This document shows positions 8,015 through 16,784 of a stretch of 64,000 nucleotides of DNA, piece after piece. The translations under genes were made by a program, and so were the position numbers. The stretch covers positions 62,001 to 126,000 of the forward strand of contig NZ_SWJG01000009.1 in assembly GCF_005870035.1 (NCBI RefSeq). The letters are read 5' to 3'. This stretch comes from Spirosoma lacussanchae. GTDB lineage: Bacteria; Bacteroidota; Bacteroidia; Cytophagales; Spirosomataceae. The notes below the pieces were generated by a model. It saw only the letters and a program-made list of their open reading frames with translations, was not told the DNA's origin and made no database searches. Positions within the stretch are counted from its first letter, which is position 1; every line of letters starts with the position of its first letter.

Positions 8015-8125
8015 CCATCGTCCCGTAGGGACGCAACAGCGCAGCGTCGGTAGCCAGGGTTGGTAGGTGAGAATTTATTTTCCATCGTCCCGTAGGGACG
8101 CAACAGCGCAGCGTCGGTAGCCAGG
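8015..8125. repeat. Two copies of a 44-bp REP-like intergenic repeat
   Basis: Copies at 8015-8058 and 8082-8125 look identical over 44 bp and are separated by 23 bp. Each contains the perfect hairpin CGTCCC-GTA-GGGACG (8019-8033 and 8086-8100) followed by ACGC...GCGT. The similarity continues imperfectly after each copy (ttggtag). This is the look of a dispersed palindromic intergenic element, not of a gene. Confidence 0.7.
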
Positions 8126-8336
8126 CGTTGGTAGAATATGTCAACAACAAACGCGTCGACAACAAACGGCCCCCTGGCATCGGGTTCGGGGTGATCGGCG
8201 TCCCGACGATACGCATCGGCTGGGTCTCTCGATTGCGCAGACCTCCAGCTGACGACCCCCGTCAAAAAAAACTAAAAAATTTTGCTGATCCGATAGTACC
8301 AAACTCCGGCTTATACGAATACCTGTTAACAAGCAT

Positions 8337-8351
8337 CGATACGACGTATCG
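8337..8351. promoter_or_regulatory. Perfect palindrome CGATACG-A-CGTATCG before fecR
   Basis: Seven-bp arms around one central A end 10 nt before the ATG at 8362. It could be a DNA operator for a dimeric protein or an mRNA hairpin touching the start region. No direct evidence distinguishes these. Confidence 0.4.
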
Positions 8352-8361
8352 TACCAGGCTG

Positions 8362-9426
8362 ATGAATCAGGAAGAACGGGAACGGCACATTCGGGATTAC
8401 CTCGACGGGAAAATTACCCCGCAGGGGAAAGCGCTCTTCGACGAGTGGACCGACCGACTGGCGCAGGATACGCGGTTTATCGACTCGCTCAGCCCCGCCC
8501 AGGCCAGCCGCTTCGAAGACGATATGTGGGAGGCCGTGCGGCAGCAGGCTGGCCTGCCCGATAACCCCGTAGACCCGGCTCTACCGACTACGCCGTTCCG
8601 GTCGGTTTTCACGAACCCGGAGCAACCCAGCTCCAACCGGTTCACGGCCGCACTACGCTACGGACTGGCCGCATCGGTAGCCCTGCTGCTGCTGGCTGGG
8701 TATCTCGTATGGCTCGGAAAACCGGCCGGTAATCCGCTGGCCAGCGCATCTTCATCGGCGCCCGTGACCTACCGGGAGGTGGTAGCACCTACCGGGCAGC
8801 GACTATCGGTAACGCTGCCCGACGGCTCAAAAATTTACCTGAACGCCGAAAGCAAACTACAGTACCCGGAGACGCTGACGGGACCAACGCGACAGGTCTT
8901 TCTGGAAGGCGAAGGCTTTTTTGAGATAGCCCACAACCCCGCACAACCTTTCGTCGTGGCCACCCCCCGGCTGACCACTACCGTAAAAGGAACCACCTTT
9001 AACGTAAATGCCTATGCCGATGAATCGGTGGCCGAAGTGACGGTGCTGACGGGAAAAGTAGAAGTCAGCACGACCGGACGTCGGCAGGCACCACGGCTGC
9101 TGATACCCGGTCAGCGCGTCACGTACCGGCCCGACCGGGAAACACTTACGCAGACAACGCTGGCTGATCCGCAGCTGGCTACAGCCTGGCGCACCGGCAC
9201 GTTGGTATTCCGGCGCACACCGATGGCCGATATTGTTCGACAACTCAGCCGACAGTACGGGGTTCGGGTTCGGCTGGCCACGCCCGCGCTGGCGACCTGT
9301 ACCGTAGTGGGTACGTTTAACCGGGCCAGCCTCGATGATGTACTTGCCGTCTTGTGTGGCTCCATTGGGGCCACCTATCAAAATCAGGGAAAGGAGGTGA
9401 TTATAGAGGGCAATGGCTGCCCGTAG
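8362..9426 (+). CDS. FecR-type anti-sigma factor with DUF4974 domain
   Basis: A 354-aa single-pass inner-membrane protein. The cytoplasmic N-terminal region starts MNQEERERHIRDYLDG, the TM helix is YGLAASVALLLLAGYLVWL, the FecR domain includes GQRLSVTLPDGSKIYLNAESK and VKGTTFNVNAY, and the C-terminal DUF4974 domain includes RRTPMADIVRQLSRQYGV. The family holds an ECF sigma factor until the STN domain of the outer-membrane porin signals. An ORF extends upstream to 8128, but that part is repeat-derived, so ATG 8362 is chosen. It sits between sigma and SusC genes. Confidence 0.92.
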   Translation: MNQEERERHIRDYLDGKITPQGKALFDEWTDRLAQDTRFIDSLSPAQASRFEDDMWEAVRQQAGLPDNPVDPALPTTPFRSVFTNPEQPSSNRFTAALRYGLAASVALLLLAGYLVWLGKPAGNPLASASSSAPVTYREVVAPTGQRLSVTLPDGSKIYLNAESKLQYPETLTGPTRQVFLEGEGFFEIAHNPAQPFVVATPRLTTTVKGTTFNVNAYADESVAEVTVLTGKVEVSTTGRRQAPRLLIPGQRVTYRPDRETLTQTTLADPQLATAWRTGTLVFRRTPMADIVRQLSRQYGVRVRLATPALATCTVVGTFNRASLDDVLAVLCGSIGATYQNQGKEVIIEGNGCP

Positions 9427-9584
9427 CGCGGCCGGTTTCCCTCACAAAAAGGGCCAGATGTGTTCGCACCACACCTGACCCCCGCGAAAACAATCTTCCT
9501 GGCTGTTGACTCTCCCGCCAGGGGAGAGCCGGGTGTCGCACAGTGCCCGAAAGACTATTTTCTCAACTTAACTCGTACAAACCT

Positions 9585-12500
9585 ATGCAAAAATTCCTAC
9601 GCTGCTGTTCGCACCGGCAAAACGTATGGCGTTGCTTTTCGCTTCCTTTGCTTTGTCTGCTAACGGTTTCGCTGGCTCAGGCCAGTCTCACCTTCGGGCA
9701 GGAACTACTTCAGAGCCGGGTTTCCCTATCGGTTCGTAACGCTGCGCTCGGGTCGGTGCTGACGCAGCTCGAAAGCCAGTCCAATCTGAAATTTGTGTAT
9801 GCCGGTAACCTGATCGGCGACCAAGACCGGGTCAGCGTGTCGGTACAGAACCAGCCGCTGAGCCAGGTGCTCGACCAGCTGCTGAAACCCCGGCAACTTC
9901 AGTACACGCTCGCTAAAAACAACCAGGTCATCATCCGGCGCGGCACGGCGCAACCCCAGGCTACCGTAACCGGCCAGGTCACCGACGCCCAAACCGGCGA
10001 AGGCCTGCCGGGGGTTAACGTACTGCTTCGGGGAGCGGCCAGCCGCGGTACTACCACCGATGTGAACGGGCGTTATTCACTCAGCGTGCCGGATGGGACC
10101 GCCGAGCTGACGTTTTCGTTTGTCGGTTACCTGCCGCAGACCGTAACGATTGGCAGTCGTTCAGTGGTGAACATTCGCCTGGCCGTCGATGCGCGAAATC
10201 TGAACGAAGTGGTTGTGACGGCGCTGGGTATCAAACGCGAAGAAAAAGCGCTGGGCTACTCGACCCAGAAGCTCGACGGCTCGGCCGTAACCGATGCGCC
10301 CGCCAACAGTGTCGTCAACGCCCTGTCGGGGAAGGTGGCGGGGCTGAACCTGACCAAAACCGACGGACCCATGGGCAGCAGCCGCGTCACCCTGCGTGGC
10401 GAAAGCATCCTGGATCTGAACTCGCCCGGTGCGCTGATCGTGGTCGATGGCGAGCCGATCAATACGGGCTTCCAGGGCGTGGGCCATGGCGCTTACCTGG
10501 GTGGCGATTCGCCGGTCGACTTCGGGAGCGCCCTGACCGATATTGACCCGAACAACATCGAATCCATCAACGTGCTGAAAGGGCCGGCGGCTTCGGCGCT
10601 CTACGGCTCGCGGGCGGGTAACGGCGCCATCATTATTACCACCAAAAGCGGCAACCGGGATCAGAAAGGCATCGGGGTTACGCTGAACAGCTACATCAGC
10701 ATCGACGACATCAACCGCTGGCCCGACTACCAGTACGAATACGGACAGGGCACCGCTGGTCAGAATTACTATTCGTACGGCACCACCGCCGACGGTCCCG
10801 GCACCCAAAGTACCAGCTCGGCCTGGGGCCCCCGCTTCGACGGGCAGTCATTCTACCAGTACAACTCGCCCCGCGACGCCAGCGGGAATTTTACCGCCCG
10901 CACGCCCTGGGTCCCTTACGAAAACAACCGCCGGGACTTTTTCCGCAAGGGCGTGACGCTGTCTAATAACGTCTCGATCAGCAACAACGGCGAAAAAGGC
11001 ACCACGCGGCTCAGTATCTCGCACCTCAAAAACGACTGGATTCTGCCCAATACCGGCTACCAGCGGATCAATATTGGGTTCTCCAACCAGACGCAGGTCT
11101 CGCGGAAACTGTCGGTCAACGCCAAGATCAACTATTACAACAAGTTCAGCGATAATCTGCCCACGACCGGCTACAACAACCAGTCGATCATGTACTTCCT
11201 GGCGTTCCAGAACCCGAACATTAACCTGGACTGGTACAAGCCGTACTGGCTGCCCGGCCGCGAAGGTGTAGAGCAGAATCACCCGTTTAGTTCGCTGATC
11301 GACAATCCGTACCTGATTTCGTACGAGATGCTCAACAAGTCGAACCGGCACAATATCACGGGCAATGTATCGGCTACCTACAACATCGTCAGGAACCTGG
11401 ATCTGACGCTGCATGGCGGCCTGGACGCGGGCTACGAATTCCGGTCGCAGCAGCGGCCCAAAAACACCCAGAAGTTTCAGGAAGGCATGTACCGCCAGCA
11501 AAATGTCTTCAACGTGGAGACGAATACCGATTTCCTGCTGCGCTACAAACTGCAACCTACCGCCGACTTTCAGGTGACGGCCAACGCGGGCGGCAACATC
11601 CTGATTCAGTCGCAGAAGTTTACCAACCAGCTGGCCGACCGGCTCGTTATTCCGGGCGTGTACAACCTGGCTAACAGCGAACAACTGCCGCTGACCCGTA
11701 GCGACCAGGCCGAGAAGCGCATCAACAGCCTGTATGGATTCGTGAATCTGGCCTACAAGAACCTGGCGTTCCTCGACATCACGGGCCGTAACGACTGGAG
11801 CAGTACCCTGCCCCAACAGAACAACTCGTTCTTTTATCCATCGGCTACGCTGAGCCTGATTGCGTCAGACATGGTAACGATGCCCGCCTGGATTAGCTAC
11901 GCCAAGTTCAGGGGCGCCGTTGCCAGTGTAGGGTATGACGCCCGACTGGGTACCTATAACCTGGAGAAAGTGTACGAGCCAGGCGTATTTCCGGGTGAGC
12001 TGGAGAACCCCAACATCATTGCCAACCCCAACCTGCGCCCCCAGCGCAACAACTCGGTAGAGGTCGGAACTGAATGGCGCCTGCTGAAAAACCGGCTCTC
12101 GTTCGATCTGACCCTGTATCGGCAACTCACGGTCGACCAGATTCTGTACGCGCCGGTCGAGTACGCGTCGGGCTACAACTCGTCGCTGATCAACATGGGT
12201 AAGGTGGTCAACAAGGGTGTGGAGCTGACTCTGACGGGTAGCCCCCTCAAAAGTCCGCGTGGCCTGACCTGGGACATTACGCTGAACTGGGCCATGAACC
12301 GCAACCGGGTGCAGGAATTGAACAACGGCACGGGCAGCGTTGTGCTGGCGCGCTACGTCGGCAGCCGCGTAACGGTAGAAGCCCGTGAAGGACAGCCCCT
12401 TGGCGAAATCTACGGGCTGGGCTTCCGGCGCGCGCCGGATGGGCAGATCGTACACGACAGAAACGGCTACCCGCTGCTGACCGAGCAGTTCATCAATATG

Positions 12501-13049
12501 GGCAATGCAACGCCGAAGTGGCGGGGTGGGCTGGCCAATAATTTCCGGTACCGGGGCTGGAGCCTGTCGGTGCTGATCGACCGGCAGCAGGGCGGTAAGG
12601 TCTACTCGCTGACCAACTCGGTGCTGGGCGAGCAGGGTAAAATCAAGGCCACGCTGCCGGGGCGGTACGACGGCATCATCGGGCAGGGTGTAACCCAGGC
12701 CAGCGACGGTTCCTACGTGCCCAATACGACCAAAGCGACCAACATCGTAACCTATTACAGTAAGATCTACGGGCGCGACAACGTGGAGGCCAATGTCTTC
12801 GATGCCACCTTTACCAAACTGCGGGAGGTTCGGCTGGCCTATGCGTTTCCGGCCAAGCTGCTCGGCAAGTCATTCCTGCGGGGCGCCAGCATCGGCGTGT
12901 ACGGGCGTGATCTGTTTAACTGGACGGCCTTCCCGGCTTTCGACCCCGAAACATCGACCCTCGACAACTCGACTATTACGCCGGGCCTCGAAATCGCCCA
13001 GTTTCCGTCGACCCGTACCATGGGCGCTAACCTGACTATTTCATTCTGA
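9585..13049 (+). CDS. SusC/RagA family TonB-linked outer-membrane protein with STN domain
   Basis: A 1154-aa TonB-dependent transporter. It has a signal peptide (LPLLCLLTVSLAQA), an STN/secretin-N signalling domain (about 42-115, from SRVSLSVRNAALGSVLTQLE), a carboxypeptidase-regulatory-like domain (ATVTGQVTDAQTGEGLPGVN), a plug with the SusC signature LNEVVVTALGIKREEKALGY, and a 22-strand barrel ending in an aromatic residue (TISF). The STN domain is what couples transport to the adjacent FecI/FecR pair. ATG 9585 is preferred over the upstream GTG at 9543 because it gives a normal signal peptide. Substrate unknown. The next genes encode its SusD partner and a phosphoesterase. Confidence 0.95.
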   Translation: MQKFLRCCSHRQNVWRCFSLPLLCLLTVSLAQASLTFGQELLQSRVSLSVRNAALGSVLTQLESQSNLKFVYAGNLIGDQDRVSVSVQNQPLSQVLDQLLKPRQLQYTLAKNNQVIIRRGTAQPQATVTGQVTDAQTGEGLPGVNVLLRGAASRGTTTDVNGRYSLSVPDGTAELTFSFVGYLPQTVTIGSRSVVNIRLAVDARNLNEVVVTALGIKREEKALGYSTQKLDGSAVTDAPANSVVNALSGKVAGLNLTKTDGPMGSSRVTLRGESILDLNSPGALIVVDGEPINTGFQGVGHGAYLGGDSPVDFGSALTDIDPNNIESINVLKGPAASALYGSRAGNGAIIITTKSGNRDQKGIGVTLNSYISIDDINRWPDYQYEYGQGTAGQNYYSYGTTADGPGTQSTSSAWGPRFDGQSFYQYNSPRDASGNFTARTPWVPYENNRRDFFRKGVTLSNNVSISNNGEKGTTRLSISHLKNDWILPNTGYQRINIGFSNQTQVSRKLSVNAKINYYNKFSDNLPTTGYNNQSIMYFLAFQNPNINLDWYKPYWLPGREGVEQNHPFSSLIDNPYLISYEMLNKSNRHNITGNVSATYNIVRNLDLTLHGGLDAGYEFRSQQRPKNTQKFQEGMYRQQNVFNVETNTDFLLRYKLQPTADFQVTANAGGNILIQSQKFTNQLADRLVIPGVYNLANSEQLPLTRSDQAEKRINSLYGFVNLAYKNLAFLDITGRNDWSSTLPQQNNSFFYPSATLSLIASDMVTMPAWISYAKFRGAVASVGYDARLGTYNLEKVYEPGVFPGELENPNIIANPNLRPQRNNSVEVGTEWRLLKNRLSFDLTLYRQLTVDQILYAPVEYASGYNSSLINMGKVVNKGVELTLTGSPLKSPRGLTWDITLNWAMNRNRVQELNNGTGSVVLARYVGSRVTVEAREGQPLGEIYGLGFRRAPDGQIVHDRNGYPLLTEQFINMGNATPKWRGGLANNFRYRGWSLSVLIDRQQGGKVYSLTNSVLGEQGKIKATLPGRYDGIIGQGVTQASDGSYVPNTTKATNIVTYYSKIYGRDNVEANVFDATFTKLREVRLAYAFPAKLLGKSFLRGASIGVYGRDLFNWTAFPAFDPETSTLDNSTITPGLEIAQFPSTRTMGANLTISF

Positions 13050-13075
13050 TCGATGGCTCCTGCCACACATTATTT

Positions 13076-14509
13076 ATGAATCTCATCACGCGAACAATAC
13101 TGGGCCTGGGGGTGCTGGCTACGGCTGGCTGTACCCGCCCTATGGAAGACCTGCTGCACGATCCGGAAGCCGTAACGACGGCTACCTCGGGTAGCTTTCT
13201 GAACACGGCCGTTCTCAGCGGGGTCAATATCGGACTGAGCCGCAGCCACCGGCTCAACAACGAGCTGATGCAGACAACGGTGTCGCTGACCGACGGGCAG
13301 TTTCACCGCTATGTGCTGATTCCGAGCGAGTCGGACTACCTCTGGAACAACTATTACCTGACGCTGACGAACGTACAGGATATGTACAACCGGGCCAGAG
13401 AAGCCAGCAACCGCAATCACATGGCCGCGGCCCTGACTCTGCGGGCCTGGCTCTATCAGAACCTGACCGATACCTACGGCGATATTCCCTACTCGCAGGC
13501 GCTCAAAGGGTATCCGGAGTATATCATATCCCCTAAGTTCGACACCCAGGAACAGATATACACCGATCTGGTAAGCCAGCTCGACTCGGCCAATGCGCTC
13601 TATGAGGTAACTAAAACGATGGCACCGGGTACTGATGTGTTATACGGAGCCGAACAGAGTGCAGCCGGGACCCTGAAATGGAAACGGTTCACCAACTCGT
13701 TGCGGCTGCGGTTGCTGATGCGGGGCGAAGCCAAATCGCCCGCGTTCCGGCAGCAAATACGGAACATGCTGGCCAACCCGGCGCAGTACCCGCTGATGAG
13801 CACCGTCGACGAAAGTGCAACGCTCAAATTTACCGGTACCAACCCGCTGCTGAATCCCTTCGCCGATGACCGCGACTACGACTTCAACGGGTCGAACGCC
13901 TACGCGGAGTTTTTTATCGGGCTGCTCAACAGCTGGCAGGACCCCCGTCTCGACGTCTGGGCTACCAAAGTAAGTGGCCGGTTTGTAGGCGTACCGAGCG
14001 GCTACTCACTGGGCGACGCGCCGAAAATAGCCGCTATCGCTTCGTCACGGATCAATAAAACGCTGAAGACGTCGCCCCTGCTGGGCACGATTATGCAGTA
14101 TGCCGAAACCGAGTTCCTGCTGGCCGAAGCTGCCCTCAAGGGGTATAGTGCCGACTCGCCCAAAGACCACTACGAGAAAGGTATTCGGGCATCGATGGGC
14201 TACTGGGGTGCCGTGATGCCCGCCAACTACCTGACCCGGCCGGGCGTAGCCTATACCGGCTCGCTCGAGCAGATCATGACCCAGAAGTACGTAAGCCTGT
14301 TTTTTACCGAGATGCAGCAGTGGGCCGAGTACCGGCGAACCGGGTTTCCGGTATTGCCAAAAGGACCAGGGGTTGAAAACAACGGGCAGATGCCCGCCCG
14401 GCTGGCGTATCCGCTGTCGGTACAGTCGCTAAACCGCGCCAATTACGACGAAGCAGCCGCCCGGATCGGTGGCGACAATATCAACGCAAAGGTCTGGTGG
14501 GCCAGATAA
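13076..14509 (+). CDS. SusD-like (SusD/RagB) outer-membrane nutrient-binding lipoprotein
   Basis: A 477-aa lipoprotein with lipobox LATAGC. It belongs to the SusD-like_2 type: NLTDTYGDIPYSQALKG, the WKRFTNSLRLRLLMRGE block, and the late VSLFFTEMQQWAEYRRTG segment. It forms the lid over the SusC barrel and captures substrate at the cell surface. It begins 26 bp after SusC and ends 8 bp before the phosphoesterase start, so the three form one transcript. Confidence 0.92.
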   Translation: MNLITRTILGLGVLATAGCTRPMEDLLHDPEAVTTATSGSFLNTAVLSGVNIGLSRSHRLNNELMQTTVSLTDGQFHRYVLIPSESDYLWNNYYLTLTNVQDMYNRAREASNRNHMAAALTLRAWLYQNLTDTYGDIPYSQALKGYPEYIISPKFDTQEQIYTDLVSQLDSANALYEVTKTMAPGTDVLYGAEQSAAGTLKWKRFTNSLRLRLLMRGEAKSPAFRQQIRNMLANPAQYPLMSTVDESATLKFTGTNPLLNPFADDRDYDFNGSNAYAEFFIGLLNSWQDPRLDVWATKVSGRFVGVPSGYSLGDAPKIAAIASSRINKTLKTSPLLGTIMQYAETEFLLAEAALKGYSADSPKDHYEKGIRASMGYWGAVMPANYLTRPGVAYTGSLEQIMTQKYVSLFFTEMQQWAEYRRTGFPVLPKGPGVENNGQMPARLAYPLSVQSLNRANYDEAAARIGGDNINAKVWWAR

Positions 14510-14517
14510 TACAATCC

Positions 14518-15999
14518 ATGATAAACCGACGACATTTTCTGCGGCAGTTTGGCTGGTCGGGCGCGGCCCTGACTACCGCACCGGCTGCCCTCGCCAATCC
14601 AGATTTGACCACCGATGCTGCGGGTACCAGCCTGAGCGGGCGCGTAACCGCCAGCGGAAATGGCATTGCCGGGGTGGCCGTCACCGATGGGTATACCGTT
14701 ACCACGACCGACTCGGCGGGTCGGTATACGCTGGCTGCCGACAAAGGGGCTGAATTTGTGTACATTAGTCTGCCGCCGGGCTATGCCTTTCCGAATGAAC
14801 GCGGCCTGGCCCGGTTCTTTCATCCCATTAGGGGGGCTGGCACGCAGACGGCTGACTTCCAGCTGGAGCGGCTGACTACCGACGATCGGAAACATAACTT
14901 CATTGTCTGGGCCGACCCGCAGATTATCTCCAAAAAGGACGCTGAACAGCTACGGACCTTATCGGCACCCGACACGCGGGATCTGGTTGCCTCGTATCCG
15001 CGGGGTACCCTGTTTCATGGGATTGGCTGTGGCGACCTGGTCTGGGATCACTTCGAGCTGTACGACGATTACAAAGCCGCCATAGCAACCACCGGCGTTC
15101 CGTTTTTCAACGTAATCGGCAACCACGACCTGGACCTCGACGCCCGCACCGACGATTATTCGGCAAAGACCTTCAAGCAACAGTTCGGGCCGACCTATTA
15201 TTCGTTCAACCGCGGCCAGATTCATTACGTGGTGCTTGACGACGTGTTTTTCATCGGTACCGCCAAGAAATACATCGGCTACCTGACCGAAACGCAGCTG
15301 CACTGGCTGGAACAGGATCTGAAGCTGGTCAGGCCCGGTTCAACGGTGGTGGTTAGCCTGCATATTCCTACCCAGACCGGCCACAAACGGCGCGAACAGC
15401 TGAAAGACGATGAACTGGGCGGTACCGTTTCCAACCGCAAACAGCTGTACGAACTGCTTAAACCATTCCGGACGCATATCATGTCGGGCCATACGCACGT
15501 CAATGAGAAATGGGAAAAGGGTAGCGTGATGGAGCACGTGCATGGCACGGTATGTGGCGCGTGGTGGTCGGGCCCGATCTGCAGCGATGGCACCCCCAAC
15601 GGCTATGGCGTCTACGAGGTAGACGGTAACGAGATTCGCTGGTATTACAAAAGTACCGGCCAGCCGCGTCAGCACCAGCTGCGCATTTACCCCAAAGGAC
15701 GGCTGAAAGAAACCCCGGCCCTGGTTGCGGCCAATGTCTGGAACTGGGACCCCGCCTGGAAAGTTGAATGGCTGGAAGATGGCGTACTGAAGGGAAATAT
15801 GCAGCCGCAAACAACCTTTGATCCCTGGGCGGTTGACCTGTATGCCGGTCCTGATTTGCCGAAGAAACACAAGTTCGTAGACCCTTCCAGAACGGATCAT
15901 CTGTTCGTGGCGGAGCCATCGGCCAGTGCCCGACAGATTACCGTTCGGGCAACGGATCGCTTCGGAACGGTATATACCGAAACCCTGTCGATGGTCTAA
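14518..15999 (+). CDS. Tat-exported calcineurin-like phosphoesterase (MetallophosN-Metallophos-MetallophosC)
   Basis: A 493-aa enzyme. The N-terminus NRRHFLRQF followed by a hydrophobic stretch is a twin-arginine signal. A beta-sandwich of the MetallophosN kind follows (LSGRVTASGNGIAG...DSAGRYTL), then the metal-dependent core: WADPQI, GCGDLVWDH, GNHDLD and GHTHVNE carry the Asp/His/Asn ligands for two metals. A C-terminal domain ends the protein. Members hydrolyse phosphomono- or diesters. Being the last gene of the SusC/D operon, it likely processes the imported or captured ligand in the periplasm. ATG 14518 is chosen to give the Tat signal at the very N-terminus. A tatA gene is at 56241. 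Confidence 0.9.
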   Translation: MINRRHFLRQFGWSGAALTTAPAALANPDLTTDAAGTSLSGRVTASGNGIAGVAVTDGYTVTTTDSAGRYTLAADKGAEFVYISLPPGYAFPNERGLARFFHPIRGAGTQTADFQLERLTTDDRKHNFIVWADPQIISKKDAEQLRTLSAPDTRDLVASYPRGTLFHGIGCGDLVWDHFELYDDYKAAIATTGVPFFNVIGNHDLDLDARTDDYSAKTFKQQFGPTYYSFNRGQIHYVVLDDVFFIGTAKKYIGYLTETQLHWLEQDLKLVRPGSTVVVSLHIPTQTGHKRREQLKDDELGGTVSNRKQLYELLKPFRTHIMSGHTHVNEKWEKGSVMEHVHGTVCGAWWSGPICSDGTPNGYGVYEVDGNEIRWYYKSTGQPRQHQLRIYPKGRLKETPALVAANVWNWDPAWKVEWLEDGVLKGNMQPQTTFDPWAVDLYAGPDLPKKHKFVDPSRTDHLFVAEPSASARQITVRATDRFGTVYTETLSMV

Positions 16000-16016
16000 G
16001 GAAACCGAAGAGCAAC

Positions 16017-16071
16017 AAAGGCGTATGGTTTTGCCGGGTCGGGTCGATCTGACAGAGCCATACGCTTTTTT
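16017..16071 (+). terminator. Rho-independent terminator of the SusC/D-phosphoesterase operon
   Basis: GCGTATGG (16021-16028) pairs with CCATACGC (16058-16065) and is followed by T6, with A residues before the left arm. It sits just after the phosphoesterase stop at 15999. Confidence 0.8.
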
Positions 16072-16354
16072 GGTGGGGGCCGGTGCCGAACTGAGCCACA
16101 GAGGCTGATCATTACGCTCATTTATACGGGTGCGCAACCGCGTAATCAGGTCCGGCGGGTGACTTTTGTCACGGAACAGAAACCTTTAACCTGTTATGTT
16201 TGCTGCAGACCGTTGCCTAATCGGGCGGCTGATCCACACCAGAATTTCGGTTTCTGAATCGGGAACCGGGCTAACTATATCGTGACCTGGCGGGTTATTT
16301 TATGAGCCGGGCAGTCAGACTGTGGCTACAGGCCCGCTTAACTCTGTCATTTGT
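16072..16354. other. Intergenic region with a possible minus-7 element
   Basis: No ORF of note. TATGTTTG at 16195-16202 matches TAnnTTTG on the plus strand and could drive the DUF983 gene with a leader of about 145 nt. A small palindrome GTGAC-tttt-GTCAC lies at 16159-16172, upstream of it. Nothing else is evident. Confidence 0.4.
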
Positions 16355-16756
16355 ATGGTCAAAGGCACCAAACTCTATAGCATCTTATTCAACAAATGTC
16401 CGCGTTGTCAGCAGGGCGATTTCTTCGTAACGAAGAGCGCCTTCAACATCCGGCATTTCGACAAGATGCACACCAGCTGCCCCGTATGCGGGCAGAATTA
16501 TACGCCCGAACCGGGATTTTATACCGGCTCGATGTACGTCAGCTACGCCTTTTACGTAGCGACTATCGTCAGCGCGTTTGTTTTGTTCGTGGCCATTCTG
16601 GGGTTCGATGAGATCGGCCTGCTGATCGGTCTGATTCCGGCGCTGATTATACTGACCCCGCTGTTTTTCCGGCTGGCCCGGCGCGTCTGGATCAATATGT
16701 TTGTACCGTACGACCCGACAGCTGCTGGCCATCCTCATTCGGTGAGCGGCCGGTAA
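16355..16756 (+). CDS. DUF983 family membrane protein
   Basis: A 133-aa protein with an N-terminal zinc-ribbon-like CPRCQ...CPVCG pair, the family hallmark PEPGFYTGSMYVSYA, and two transmembrane helices (about 63-83 and 86-108). DUF983 proteins are widespread, inner-membrane located and of unknown function. The GTG at 16322 would add 11 unlikely residues, so ATG 16355 (MVKGTKLYSILFNKCP) is used. It is monocistronic, convergent with ybbR. Confidence 0.88.
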   Translation: MVKGTKLYSILFNKCPRCQQGDFFVTKSAFNIRHFDKMHTSCPVCGQNYTPEPGFYTGSMYVSYAFYVATIVSAFVLFVAILGFDEIGLLIGLIPALIILTPLFFRLARRVWINMFVPYDPTAAGHPHSVSGR

Positions 16757-16784
16757 GTCGGACTCCGCTGCGTACGGCCTGTGG

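Larger units (their letters stand above)
7830..8361. other. Long spacer between sigma and anti-sigma genes, carrying repeats
   Basis: The 532-bp gap is unusually long for a fecI-fecR pair. It contains a REP-like repeat pair (8015-8125), an AT-rich run around 8265-8285, and a perfect palindrome next to the fecR start (8337-8351). The short open frames here are produced by the repeat sequence and look non-coding. Confidence 0.6.

Noticed and set aside
8015-8125. Possible CRISPR array
   Set aside because: Only two repeat copies, each with an internal hairpin, a single 23-bp spacer and no cas genes; fits a REP-like element better.
7879-8265. Short ORFs on the minus strand with an internal duplicated peptide
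   Set aside because: They are created by the 44-bp repeat pair and have no start context or family.
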